A stretch of DNA of 64,000 bases. Source: JAKOWB01 sp038363005 (GTDB taxonomy: Bacteria; Pseudomonadota; Alphaproteobacteria; Kiloniellales; JACOMY01). The notes beneath the pieces are model-generated. The model was given only the letters and a program-made list of their open reading frames with translations, was not told the origin of the DNA and made no database searches. The position numbers and the translations under genes were made by a program. Shown here in pieces: positions 52,045 through 59,911 of the stretch. Numbering within the stretch: position 1 is the stretch's first letter; each line of letters starts with the position of its first letter. Location of the stretch: assembly GCA_038363005.1 (NCBI GenBank), contig JBBQBI010000008.1:62001-126000 (forward strand), in the 5' to 3' direction.

Positions 52045-54012
52045 CTACTCCGCCGCCACGGCCTGGCGCCGCCGCGCCACGCCGACCCGCAGCCGCCGGT
52101 CGCTCAGCGAGACCACGCCGCCGGTCGCCATCAGCAGGGCGCCGATCCAGATCCAGGGCACCAGCGGTTCCCAGTAGAGGCGAAGCGTCCAGCGCCCATC
52201 GGGCTGCGGCTCGCCCAGTACGGTGTAGAGGTCGCCCAGGCCGGTGGTGCGGATCGCCGCCTCGGTGGTCAGGCGCTGCTGCACGCTGTAGAGCCGGCGT
52301 TCCGGCCGCAGCGTGGCGATCTCCGTGCCATCGGCCAGCACCGTCAGGGTGGCGCTGTCGGCGGTGTAGTTCGGCCCCTGGCGGCGGTCGACCCCTTCGA
52401 AGCGGATCTGATAGTCGGCGACGCTCAGCGTCTCACCGGGGGCGGCGAAGATGACGCTCTCTACCTTGAAGGCGCTGGAGGCGGTCATGCCGGCGATCGC
52501 CAGCGCCAGCCCGGCGTGCGCCAGGGTGGTCCCCAGCGCGGCGCGCGGCAGGCCGCGCAGCCGGTTCCAGCTTTCGCCCCAGGGCCCGCGGAACAGGCGA
52601 ATGCGCTCGGCCAGTTCGCTCAGCGCGGCGAGGAACAGGTAGGCGGCGAGGCCGAGGAAGACCACCGCCATCACCGGCCCGCCGAGCAGCAGGGCGGTGA
52701 CCAGCGCCGCGGCGACCAGCCCGAGGCCAGCCAGCGCCAGGCGCGGCAGCAGCGCGCCGAGGTCGGCGCGCTTCCACGGCAGGAAGGGCCCCAGCCCCAT
52801 CACCAGCAGCAGCGGAATCGCCAAGGGCACGAAGGTCTTGTCGAAGAAGGGCGGGCCGACGGAGACCTTTTCCCCGGTCGCCAGCTCGAGGAACAGCGGA
52901 TAGAGCGTGCCGACGAAGACCGTCGCGGCGGCGGTGGCGAGCAGCAGGTTGTTGAGCAACAGCCCGCCCTCGCGGCTGACCGGGGCGAAGATGCCGCCGC
53001 CCTTCAGCGCCGGCGCGCGCAGGGCGAAGAGCACCAGCGAACCGCCGATGGCAATGAACAGCAGCACCAGGATGAAGACGCCGCGCTCCGGGTCGACGGC
53101 GAAGGCATGCACCGAGGTCAGCACGCCCGAGCGCACCACGAAGGTGCCGATCAGCGAGGCGGAGAAGGCCAGGATGGCCAGCAGCACAGTCCAGACCTTC
53201 AGCGCATCGCGCTTCTCCACAACCAGGGCGGAGTGCAGCAGCGCGGTGCCGCAGAGCCAGGGGATCAGCGAGACATTCTCCACCGGATCCCAGAACCACC
53301 AGCCGCCCCAGCCGAGCTCGTAATAGGCCCACCAGGACCCCAGCGCGATGCCGCCGGTCAGCGCGGTCCAGGCGGCCAGCGTCCAGGGCCTGACCCAGCG
53401 CGCCCAGGCGGCGTCGACCTTGCCCTCCAGCAGCGCCGCCACGGCGAAGGCGAAGACCAGCGAGAAGCCGACATAGCCCAGGTAGAGCAGCGGCGGATGG
53501 AAGGCCAGGCCGGGGTCCTGCAGCAGCGGGTTCAGGTCGTTGCCGTCCGGCGGCGGCAGCTCCAGGCGCAAGAAGGGATTGGAGGTAAAGACCAGGAAAG
53601 CCAGGAAGCCCAGCGCGATCAGTCCCTGCACGCCGATCACCCGGGCCCGCAGGCTGGCCGGCAGGTTGCCGCCGAACAGCGCGACCGCGGCGCCGAAGAT
53701 CGCCAGGATCAGCACCCAGAGCACCAGCGAGCCCTCGTGGTTGCCCCAGACGCCGCTGATCTTGTAAAGCAGCGGCTTGGTCGAATGGCTGTTGGCCACC
53801 ACGTTGGCGACAGTGAAGTCGGAGACCACGTGGCTCCAAGTCAGCGCCGCGAAGGCCAGCAGGATCAGCAGCAGCTGCAGCAGCGCCGCCGGCCGCGCCA
53901 CGGCGATCAGGCGCTGGTCGCCGCGCGCCGCGCCCCACAGCGGCAGGCTGCCCTGCAGCAGCGCCACCACCATCGCCAGCACCAGCGCATAGTGGCCAAA
54001 TTCGGGAATCAC
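52045..54012 (-). CDS. ccmF: Heme lyase subunit CcmF
   Basis: Transfers heme from CcmE to apocytochrome c. About 655 residues with some 14 helices. The WWD heme-handling motif is GWGGWWFWDPVENVS, and HPPLLYLGYVG and SVWGNHEGS-like (KISGVWGNHEGSLVLWV) blocks hold conserved histidines. I start it at GTG 54012, whose GTGA overlaps the ccmE stop, as ccmB also does; a longer version eight codons upstream would overlap ccmE further. Confidence 0.95.
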   Translation of the reverse strand: MIPEFGHYALVLAMVVALLQGSLPLWGAARGDQRLIAVARPAALLQLLLILLAFAALTWSHVVSDFTVANVVANSHSTKPLLYKISGVWGNHEGSLVLWVLILAIFGAAVALFGGNLPASLRARVIGVQGLIALGFLAFLVFTSNPFLRLELPPPDGNDLNPLLQDPGLAFHPPLLYLGYVGFSLVFAFAVAALLEGKVDAAWARWVRPWTLAAWTALTGGIALGSWWAYYELGWGGWWFWDPVENVSLIPWLCGTALLHSALVVEKRDALKVWTVLLAILAFSASLIGTFVVRSGVLTSVHAFAVDPERGVFILVLLFIAIGGSLVLFALRAPALKGGGIFAPVSREGGLLLNNLLLATAAATVFVGTLYPLFLELATGEKVSVGPPFFDKTFVPLAIPLLLVMGLGPFLPWKRADLGALLPRLALAGLGLVAAALVTALLLGGPVMAVVFLGLAAYLFLAALSELAERIRLFRGPWGESWNRLRGLPRAALGTTLAHAGLALAIAGMTASSAFKVESVIFAAPGETLSVADYQIRFEGVDRRQGPNYTADSATLTVLADGTEIATLRPERRLYSVQQRLTTEAAIRTTGLGDLYTVLGEPQPDGRWTLRLYWEPLVPWIWIGALLMATGGVVSLSDRRLRVGVARRRQAVAAE

Positions 54013-54455
54013 TGGCTGCCGCCCTCGGGCCGCCACTCGCCGGCGGCCTTCAGGGCGTCGACCGCTTCCTTCGGCATGTAGCGCTCGTCGTGCTTGGCCA
54101 GCAGCGTGTCGGCCCGGAAGGTGCCGCCGGCCAGCAGGTGGCCCTCGACCACCACGCCCTGGCCCTCGCGGAACAGGTCGGGCACCGCGCCCTCATAGGT
54201 CACCGGCACGCTGTTGGCCAAGTCGGTGACGGCGAAGCTCAGGCTCTCGCCGGCACGCACCACGCTGCCCTCGGCCACCAGGCCGCCCATGCGGATTGCC
54301 CGCTCCGGTCCTGGCGGCGCCTTGACCAGGTCGCTCGGACTCTGGAAGTAGGCCAGGGAGTCCTGAAAGGCGACCAGGATCAGCGCCGTGGCGCCAGCCA
54401 TGCAGAACAGCGCCGCCAGCATGAAGACCAGGCGTCGGCGGCCCTTGCGGGTCAT
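54009..54455 (-). CDS. ccmE: Periplasmic heme chaperone CcmE
   Basis: Carries heme covalently on a histidine. 148 residues: N-terminal membrane anchor (12-30), then the OB-fold domain with IRMGGLVAEGSV and VTYEGAVPDLFREGQGVVVEG. The heme-binding histidine is H122 in LLAKHDERYMP. Overlaps ccmD (ATGA) and ccmF (GTGA). Confidence 0.96.
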   Translation of the reverse strand: MTRKGRRRLVFMLAALFCMAGATALILVAFQDSLAYFQSPSDLVKAPPGPERAIRMGGLVAEGSVVRAGESLSFAVTDLANSVPVTYEGAVPDLFREGQGVVVEGHLLAGGTFRADTLLAKHDERYMPKEAVDALKAAGEWRPEGGSQ

Positions 54456-54655
54456 GGCTTGCCCTCCGCTGCCTTGCGCCGGGCGCGTGTGCTCTGGCGC
54501 GCCGCTTCCAGCGCCGCCAGCTGGCGGCGGGTCCGCCGCAGGCGCCGCAGGCTGGTGACGACGAAGCCGATCAGCACGGCCACGGTCAGTCCCATGGCCG
54601 GCCAGACATAGGCCGCGTAGCCACCCATCGCCAGGAAATCAGCCAAGCCATTCAT
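54452..54655 (-). CDS. ccmD: Heme exporter protein CcmD
   Basis: 67 residues, one transmembrane helix (YVWPAMGLTVAVLIGFVV) after the FLAMGGYAAYVWP motif typical of CcmD, then a basic, arginine-rich cytoplasmic tail. Needed for release of heme-loaded CcmE from the CcmABC complex. Start at ATG 54655 with GAGG upstream; a TTG two codons earlier is less likely. Confidence 0.9.
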   Translation of the reverse strand: MNGLADFLAMGGYAAYVWPAMGLTVAVLIGFVVTSLRRLRRTRRQLAALEAARQSTRARRKAAEGKP

Positions 54656-54674
54656 GATCAAGCGCCTCGCCGGC

Positions 54675-55394
54675 TCAAACGCCGGCCTGCACCAGCGCCA
54701 GCGCGCGCAGTCGGGCCGAGAGCACCTCGTCCTTCACGCGCACCAGCAGCACGGCCAGGAAGTAGGCCATGAAGCCCAGCCCCATGACCAGCAGGGGCCA
54801 GAGCAAATCCGGGTGAATGGTCGGCCCGTCGAGGCGGAAGACCGAGGCCGGTTGATGCAGGGTCGACCACCAGTCGACTGAGAACTTGATGATCGGCAGG
54901 TTGACCACGCCGACCAGCGCCAGGATCGCCGCCGCCTTCTGCCCGCGCCGCGGGTCGTCGAAGGCGGTGAACAGCGCGATGTGGCCGAGGTAGAGGAAGA
55001 ACAGCACCAGCACCGACGTCAGGCGCCCGTCCCAGACCCACCAGGTGCCCCAGGTGGGCTTGCCCCAGAGCGAGCCGGTGACCAGCGCGACAAAGGTGAA
55101 GCCGGCGCCGACCGGCGAGGCCGCCTTGGCCACCAGGTGGGCCAGCGGGTGGCGCCACACCAGGGCGACGAAGGAGGCGGCGGCGATGGTGAGATAGCAG
55201 AACAGCGCCATCCAGGCGGCCGGCACATGCACATACATGATGCGCACCGAATCGCCCTGCTGGTAGTCGGCCGGCGACTTGATCAGGCCAAGGTAGAGGC
55301 CAAGCAGGATGAGCGCCGCCGCCAGACCCGCCGCCCAGGGCAGGATGGCATCGGCCAAGCGCAGAAAACGGCCCGGGTTTGCATAGCGCTGCAT
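54675..55394 (-). CDS. ccmC: Heme exporter protein CcmC
   Basis: Presents heme to CcmE. 239 residues, six helices. The WWD motif is KPTWGTWWVWDGRLTS, flanked by conserved histidines in MYVHVPAAWMALFCY and FSVDWWSTLHQPAS. Normal length. Lies between ccmB and ccmD in standard order. Confidence 0.96.
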   Translation of the reverse strand: MQRYANPGRFLRLADAILPWAAGLAAALILLGLYLGLIKSPADYQQGDSVRIMYVHVPAAWMALFCYLTIAAASFVALVWRHPLAHLVAKAASPVGAGFTFVALVTGSLWGKPTWGTWWVWDGRLTSVLVLFFLYLGHIALFTAFDDPRRGQKAAAILALVGVVNLPIIKFSVDWWSTLHQPASVFRLDGPTIHPDLLWPLLVMGLGFMAYFLAVLLVRVKDEVLSARLRALALVQAGV

Positions 55395-55413
55395 GGGTCT
55401 GGTGTAGCCCAGC

Positions 55414-56085
55414 TCAGCCTTCGTCCAAAGCCTGACGTAACGCCGCAGGCCCGGCCAGCAGCGCCAGCGGCAGCGCCAGCAGCAGGCCGGCGGCCAGCAG
55501 CAGCAGGTGCGGGCGCGCCGGCAGGCCGCTGGCCGCGGCCTCGACCGCCAGCACGCCCAGGATCAGCACCGGCACGAAGAGCGGCAGCGCCAGCAGCGGA
55601 ATCAGGATCGAGCCGCGACGCGCGCCCAGCGTGGTCGCCGCCACCACGATGCCCAGCAGGCTGAGGATCGGCGTGCCCAGCAGCAGCGCCAGCAGCAGCA
55701 CCGGCAGCAGCTCGCCCGGCAGGTCGTAGATCACCGCGATCAGCGGCGCCGCCAGTACCAGCAGCAGGCCCGAGGTCAGCCAATGCACCAGCGCCTTGGC
55801 CAGCACCAGCAGCGGCAGCGGCAGCGCGGTCAGCGCCAGCTGCTCCAAGGTGCCGTCCTCGTGGTCGGCGTGGAACGGGCGCTCCAGCGACAGCACCACG
55901 GCGAAAAGCGCGGCAACCCAGACGATGCCGGGGGCGATCTGCCGCAGCAGGTCGGTGTCGGGGCCGACGCCAAAGGGAAACAGCAGTGCCGCCAGCAGGA
56001 AGAAGGCGACGCCGATCAGGGGCTCGCCGCGCTGCCGCCAGACCAGGCGCAGGTCGCGGCCGATCAGCGCCAGCAGGACCTTCAC
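55414..56085 (-). CDS. ccmB: Heme ABC exporter permease CcmB
   Basis: 223 residues, six helices, GTG start overlapping the ccmA stop (GTGA). Family blocks: RDLRLVWRQRGEPLIGVAFFLLAALLFPFGVGP at the N-terminus and LERPFHADHEDGTLEQL in the first loop. Works with CcmA and CcmC in heme attachment to CcmE. Confidence 0.94.
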   Translation of the reverse strand: MKVLLALIGRDLRLVWRQRGEPLIGVAFFLLAALLFPFGVGPDTDLLRQIAPGIVWVAALFAVVLSLERPFHADHEDGTLEQLALTALPLPLLVLAKALVHWLTSGLLLVLAAPLIAVIYDLPGELLPVLLLALLLGTPILSLLGIVVAATTLGARRGSILIPLLALPLFVPVLILGVLAVEAAASGLPARPHLLLLAAGLLLALPLALLAGPAALRQALDEG

Positions 56086-56732
56086 GACAGCGCCTCGACC
56101 GCCGCGGCCTGGCCCGGGGCGAAGTCCGCGAGGTCCAGGCGCTGCAGCCCGGGCAGCGGCACGGCGCCATGGGTCGCCACCACCAGCCGGCCGCCGGCGG
56201 CCAGGTGAGCGCCGCAGAGCGCCCAGAGCCGCGCTTCGCTGGCGGCATCCAGGCTGGTCACCGGTTCGTCGAGCAGCCACAGCGCGGCCGGCGCCAGGGC
56301 CAGGCGGGCCAGCGCGACACGGCGGCGCTGCCCGGCGGAGAGCACGCGCAGCGGCAGGGCGGCCAGCGGCGCCAGGGCGAACTGTGTCATGGCCGCGGTG
56401 ACGGCGGCGGCGCCGGCACCCAGCAGCCGCGCCTCGAAGGCCAGCGATTCAGTGGCGGTCAGCGCCGCCTTGAGGCCCGGCAGGTGGCCGACATAGCGCA
56501 GCCGGGCGCGGTGCGCCTCGGCCGCGCCGGCGATGTCGACGCCGTCCCACAGGACCTCGCCGGCCAGCGGTCGGGACAGGCCGGCCAGCAGCCGCAGCAG
56601 CGTGGTCTTGCCGCTGCCGTTGGGGCCGACCAGCGCCAGCGCCGCGCCGGCCGGCAGCGCGAAGTCGAGTCCGCGGAACAGCAGCCGCTCGCCGCGCAGC
56701 GCGGCCAGGTCGCGCGCGGCGAAGCCGGTCAT
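56082..56732 (-). CDS. ccmA: Heme ABC exporter ATP-binding protein CcmA
   Basis: 216 residues. Walker A VGPNGSGKTTLLRLLAG, signature LSAGQRRRVALARL, Walker B LWLLDEPVTSLD and switch histidine VVATHGAV. ATP hydrolysis by CcmAB releases holo-CcmE. Its start overlaps the stop of the isochorismatase-like gene (ATGA), so translation is coupled to it. Confidence 0.95.
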   Translation of the reverse strand: MTGFAARDLAALRGERLLFRGLDFALPAGAALALVGPNGSGKTTLLRLLAGLSRPLAGEVLWDGVDIAGAAEAHRARLRYVGHLPGLKAALTATESLAFEARLLGAGAAAVTAAMTQFALAPLAALPLRVLSAGQRRRVALARLALAPAALWLLDEPVTSLDAASEARLWALCGAHLAAGGRLVVATHGAVPLPGLQRLDLADFAPGQAAAVEALS

Positions 56733-57277
56733 GCCGCCAGGCCTTCGGCCAGCAGCGTCGCGCTGTCGACGACACGGGCGAAGCTGCACAGGGTGTGGTT
56801 TTCATGGCGGATGATGGTGGCGGCGTCGATCACGCCGTTGTCGAAGGTGCTGTGCGCGTCGCCGACCAGCACCACGGCGAAGCCTTCCGATGCGGCGCGG
56901 CGGCAGGTGGTGTCGACGCAGTAGTCACTCTGCGCGCCGCAGAGGATCAGCCGGCCGATGCCGCGCGCGGCCAGAAGGGCGCCCAGCCCGGTGTCGCGGA
57001 AACCGTCGGGGTGGCGCTTTTCCACCACCGGCTCGTCCGGTCGCGCGCCCAGTGCCGGGTGCAGCTGCCAGCCCGGCGTACCGGCCTCCAGGTCATCGCT
57101 GGGGCCGCCGTCGTGGCGCACGAAAACGACGGGCAGGCCGGTGGCCCGCGCGGCGGCCAGCAGGCGGCCGATGCGGTCCAGCAGCGCTTCGGCGGCGTGC
57201 AGCGCCGGGCCGGCCGGCGGCTGCACCAGCCCCTGCTGCACGTCGATCACCACGAGAGCGGTCTTGTCGCCCGGCAT
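56729..57277 (-). CDS. Isochorismatase-family cysteine hydrolase
   Basis: 182 residues from MPGDKTALVVIDVQQGLV. The catalytic triad of the family is visible: Asp in VIDVQQG (D12), Lys in VVEKRHPDGF and Cys in GAQSDYCVDTTCRRA. Family members hydrolyse amides (nicotinamide, carbamoylsarcosine) or isochorismate; the substrate here is unknown. It sits directly before ccmA with a 4-bp overlap and so appears to be the first gene of the ccm transcript, although no link to heme maturation is known. Confidence 0.92.
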   Translation of the reverse strand: MPGDKTALVVIDVQQGLVQPPAGPALHAAEALLDRIGRLLAAARATGLPVVFVRHDGGPSDDLEAGTPGWQLHPALGARPDEPVVEKRHPDGFRDTGLGALLAARGIGRLILCGAQSDYCVDTTCRRAASEGFAVVLVGDAHSTFDNGVIDAATIIRHENHTLCSFARVVDSATLLAEGLAA

Positions 57278-57390
57278 GCTGCGGCCCCTGCCCAAGGATC
57301 AGGCCATTGCTCTAGCGCAGCGACCGGCGGCAGGCCAGACGCTTGGGCGGCAGAAAGCTGGATGGCAGGGAAGGGTAGCCCCCAAAAGGG

Positions 57391-57430
57391 TGACGCCCGG
57401 CGGGATCGGGACCGCCGGGCGTCAGTTTTT
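57391..57430. terminator. Perfect 13-bp terminator hairpin, likely bidirectional
   Basis: TGACGCCCGGCGG and CCGCCGGGCGTCA around an eight-base loop, followed on the plus strand by GTTTTT and on the minus strand by CCCTTTT. The better T-run is on the plus strand, where no upstream gene is annotated; on the minus strand it would end the PaaK-like transcript before the ccm cluster. Confidence 0.8.
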
Positions 57431-57634
57431 CCAGCCTGAGGGGGGCATCGGGGTGAGGTCGGCTGGAAAACCTCGGACAGAGAGGGGAAGTCTCCGTGTT
57501 CAGAAACCTAGAGACAGATCGTGGTCAGTTTCGGTCCCGTTTATGGCTGAAATGTGATTTCTGCCACAGGCAAGAGAAAAGAACCGCTACCAACTTCTTA
57601 CCTAGGGAATGTGACATGAGGGCCACAGGCTGTC

Positions 57635-57686
57635 TAGCGGAAATTTTGCCCGCGACGCCCGGTCGCGGCCTTGTGATATTCCGCTA
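57635..57686. repeat. Nested palindrome just after the PaaK-like gene
   Basis: Outer arms TAGCGGAA (57635-57642) and TTCCGCTA (57679-57686); inner arms CCGCGAC (57650-57656) and GTCGCGG (57662-57668). It starts 22 bp beyond the PaaK-like stop on the minus strand. Possible transcript end or structured RNA element. Confidence 0.6.
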
Positions 57687-57707
57687 AGGTCCTAAAAATG
57701 AAAGAGA

Positions 57708-58964
57708 TTAAGAGTCGTAACGACGCTGATCGTCGATCACCTTGCCGTCGTTGGGCAGGCTGCCCGGCTGCAGCAGTTCGACGCGGCCTTTCAGTTTCGT
57801 CACCTCCTGCAGGCCGGCGGCAAGCGCCTCCGCCAGCGACTCGGGCGCCTCCGCCGCCTCACAGCGCAGCAGCATGCTGTCCTGCTCGCCGTCGCGATCG
57901 ACCACCAGGCGGGCCCGCAGGATCGCCGGGAAGCGCTTGATGATCGTCGCCACCTGGCCCGGGTGCACGAACATGCCCTTGATCTTGGTGGTCTGGTCGG
58001 CGCGGCCCAGCCAGCCCTTGAGCCGCTGGTTGCTGCGTCCGCAGGGGCTCGGCCCCTGCAGCACGGCCGAGAGGTCGCCGGTGGCGAAGCGGATCAGCGG
58101 CAGCACCGGATTGAAGGTCGTCACCACCACCTCGCCGACCTCGCCGGCCGGCACCGGGTCGCCGGTGCCGGGGCGCACGATCTCGACGATCACGCCCTCG
58201 TCGACGATCTGGCCGGGATGCGGCGTGCCGTCCGCCGCCGCGCTCTCATAGGCCACCAGGCCAAGCTCGGCGGTGGCGTAGCACTGCAGCACCTGCACGC
58301 CGCGGGCGCGATACTCGTCGCGCAGCGAGGGGAAGAGCGCACCGCCGGAGACCAGGGCACGCTGGATCGACCCGCAGTCGAGTCCCAGCTCCTTGGCCTT
58401 GTCGAGCACCACCTTGAGGAAGTCCGGCGTGCCGCTCCAGCCGCGCGGCTTCAGGTGCTGGATGGCGGCGGCCTGCTGTTCGCTGTTGCCGGTGCCGGCT
58501 GGAATCGGCACCGCGCCCAGCGCGCGCACGCCGGCGTCCATCATCCAGCCGCCCGGCGTCAGGTGATAGGAGAAGGCGTTGACCACCAGGTCGCCGGGCC
58601 GCAGGCCAGCGGCGAAGAAGGCACGGGCGAAGCGGCCGTAGTCGCTAGCCACGCCCTCGAGTTCGTAGATCGGTCCGGGCGAGGCGAAGAGGCGTCCGGC
58701 ATGGCCGGCGGCGATGGCGGCGATGCCGGCGAAGGGTGGGTCGGCGGCCTGCAGCACCGCCAGCTCGCTCTTGCGCGTCACCGGCAGTGTGGCCAGCGCC
58801 TGGCGGCTGTTCACCGCCGCCGGCGCCACGTCGGCCAGGGTGCGGGCGAAGTGCGGCGCCTTGGCCTTGGCGTGCGCCACCTGCTGGGCCAGCGCGGCCA
58901 TCAGCTCGCGCTCGCGCGCTTCCGGCGGGCGGGTCTCCAGTTGATCGTAGTGCGCGGGCTGCAC
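57708..58964 (-). CDS. Phenylacetate-CoA ligase-like (PaaK family) protein
   Basis: 418 residues, GTG start. Adenylate-forming enzyme with the PaaK arrangement: NAFSYHLTPGGWMMDAGVRALGAVPIPAGTGN, a QCYATAELGLVAYE segment (AMP motif), LIRFATGDLSAV and the C-terminal GRADQTTKIKGMFVHPGQV (hinge and lysine-containing lid). It would activate an aromatic or other carboxylate to its CoA thioester. As last gene of the liv-type operon it probably activates the compound that transporter imports. Slightly shorter than true PaaK (~430-440), so the substrate need not be phenylacetate. Confidence 0.9.
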   Translation of the reverse strand: MQPAHYDQLETRPPEARERELMAALAQQVAHAKAKAPHFARTLADVAPAAVNSRQALATLPVTRKSELAVLQAADPPFAGIAAIAAGHAGRLFASPGPIYELEGVASDYGRFARAFFAAGLRPGDLVVNAFSYHLTPGGWMMDAGVRALGAVPIPAGTGNSEQQAAAIQHLKPRGWSGTPDFLKVVLDKAKELGLDCGSIQRALVSGGALFPSLRDEYRARGVQVLQCYATAELGLVAYESAAADGTPHPGQIVDEGVIVEIVRPGTGDPVPAGEVGEVVVTTFNPVLPLIRFATGDLSAVLQGPSPCGRSNQRLKGWLGRADQTTKIKGMFVHPGQVATIIKRFPAILRARLVVDRDGEQDSMLLRCEAAEAPESLAEALAAGLQEVTKLKGRVELLQPGSLPNDGKVIDDQRRYDS

Positions 58965-58976
58965 CCGGCCGGCCCG

Positions 58977-59825
58977 CTAGGCCAGCCAGCGCTTGCGGCG
59001 CTTGTAGTGCTTCACGTCGCGGTAGGACTTGCGACCGGCGGCGGAGAGGCCGAGGTAGAATTCCTTGACGTCCTCGTTGGCGCCCAGCGCGGCGGCATCG
59101 CCGTCCATCACCACGCGGCCGTTTTCCAGGATGTAGCCGTAGCGGGCGTACTTCAGCGCGATGTTGGTGTTTTGCTCGGCCAGCAGGAAGGTCACGCCCT
59201 CCTGCTCGTTCAGCCGCTTCACCGTCTCGAAGATGGTCTCGACCAGCTGCGGCGCCAGGCCCATCGAGGGCTCGTCCAGCAAGATCATGCGCGGGCGGCT
59301 CATCAGCGCGCGGCCGATGGCCGTCATCTGCTGCTCGCCGCCAGAGGTGTAGCCGGCCTGGCTGCCGCGGCGTTCCTTCAGCCGCGGGAAATAGTTGTAG
59401 ACCATCTCCAGGTCGCGCTGGATGGCGCCACGGCCGTCCTTGCGGGTGAAGGCGCCGGTCTGCAGGTTCTCTTCCACCGTCAGGTGGGCGAAGCAGTGGC
59501 GGCCTTCCATCACCTGGATCACGCCGCGCCGCACCAGGTCGTTCGGCGTCAGCCGATCGATCTGCTGGCCGTCGAATTCGATCGAGCCCTTGGTGACCTC
59601 GCCGCGCTCGGCGCGCAGCAGGTTGGAAATCGCCTTCAGGGTGGTGGTCTTGCCGGCGCCGTTGGCGCCCAGCAGCGCAACGATGCCCTTGTCAGGGACC
59701 GCCAGCGACACGCCCTTCAGCACCAGGATGACGTGGTCGTAGATGACCTCGATAGAGTTGACCGCCAACAGGGGGCGCGCCGGCTGTGCAGGGCTGTCGG
59801 GCTTGGCGGCGGTGACGGCGGACAT
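58977..59825 (-). CDS. livF: Branched-chain type ABC transporter ATP-binding protein (LivF)
   Basis: 282 residues. Walker A LLGANGAGKTTTLKAISNLL, signature TSGGEQQMTAIGRALMSRP, Walker B MILLDEPSMGLAPQ and the switch-histidine position occupied in LLAEQNTNIALKYA, as usual in LivF. An extended C-terminus (KSYRDVKHYKRRKRWLA) is seen in transporters linked to aromatic-acid ligases. Followed 12 bp later by the PaaK-like gene. Confidence 0.93.
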   Translation of the reverse strand: MSAVTAAKPDSPAQPARPLLAVNSIEVIYDHVILVLKGVSLAVPDKGIVALLGANGAGKTTTLKAISNLLRAERGEVTKGSIEFDGQQIDRLTPNDLVRRGVIQVMEGRHCFAHLTVEENLQTGAFTRKDGRGAIQRDLEMVYNYFPRLKERRGSQAGYTSGGEQQMTAIGRALMSRPRMILLDEPSMGLAPQLVETIFETVKRLNEQEGVTFLLAEQNTNIALKYARYGYILENGRVVMDGDAAALGANEDVKEFYLGLSAAGRKSYRDVKHYKRRKRWLA

Positions 59826-59911
59826 GGGGAAACCTTCCTCGGAACCTCAGGTAAGCTGCCGCCGGCGCCGCCGCGAAACCGCGACGGCGCCGGACAACAA
59901 CGGACGCCTAC

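Larger units (their letters stand above)
57278..57707. other. 430-bp intergenic region with several inverted repeats
   Basis: No credible gene. From left to right it holds the perfect 13-bp stem with T-run (57391-57430), an inverted pair TTTTCCAGCC/GGCTGGAAAA (57427-57436, 57461-57470), about 160 bp of AT-richer sequence, and a nested palindrome TAGCGGAA...TTCCGCTA (57635-57686) enclosing CCGCGAC/GTCGCGG. The ccm promoter should lie near its left end. A 63-codon frame at 57496-57687 has no homologous look. Confidence 0.6.

Noticed and set aside
51721..54081. A 786-codon plus-strand frame antisense to ccmF and ccmG
   Set aside because: Gln/Arg/Gly-rich shadow of genes whose WWD and Cys-x2-Cys motifs are intact.
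57496..57687. 63-codon plus-strand frame in the gap before the PaaK-like gene
   Set aside because: No ribosome site, no hydrophobic or domain pattern, and it runs through a nested palindrome.
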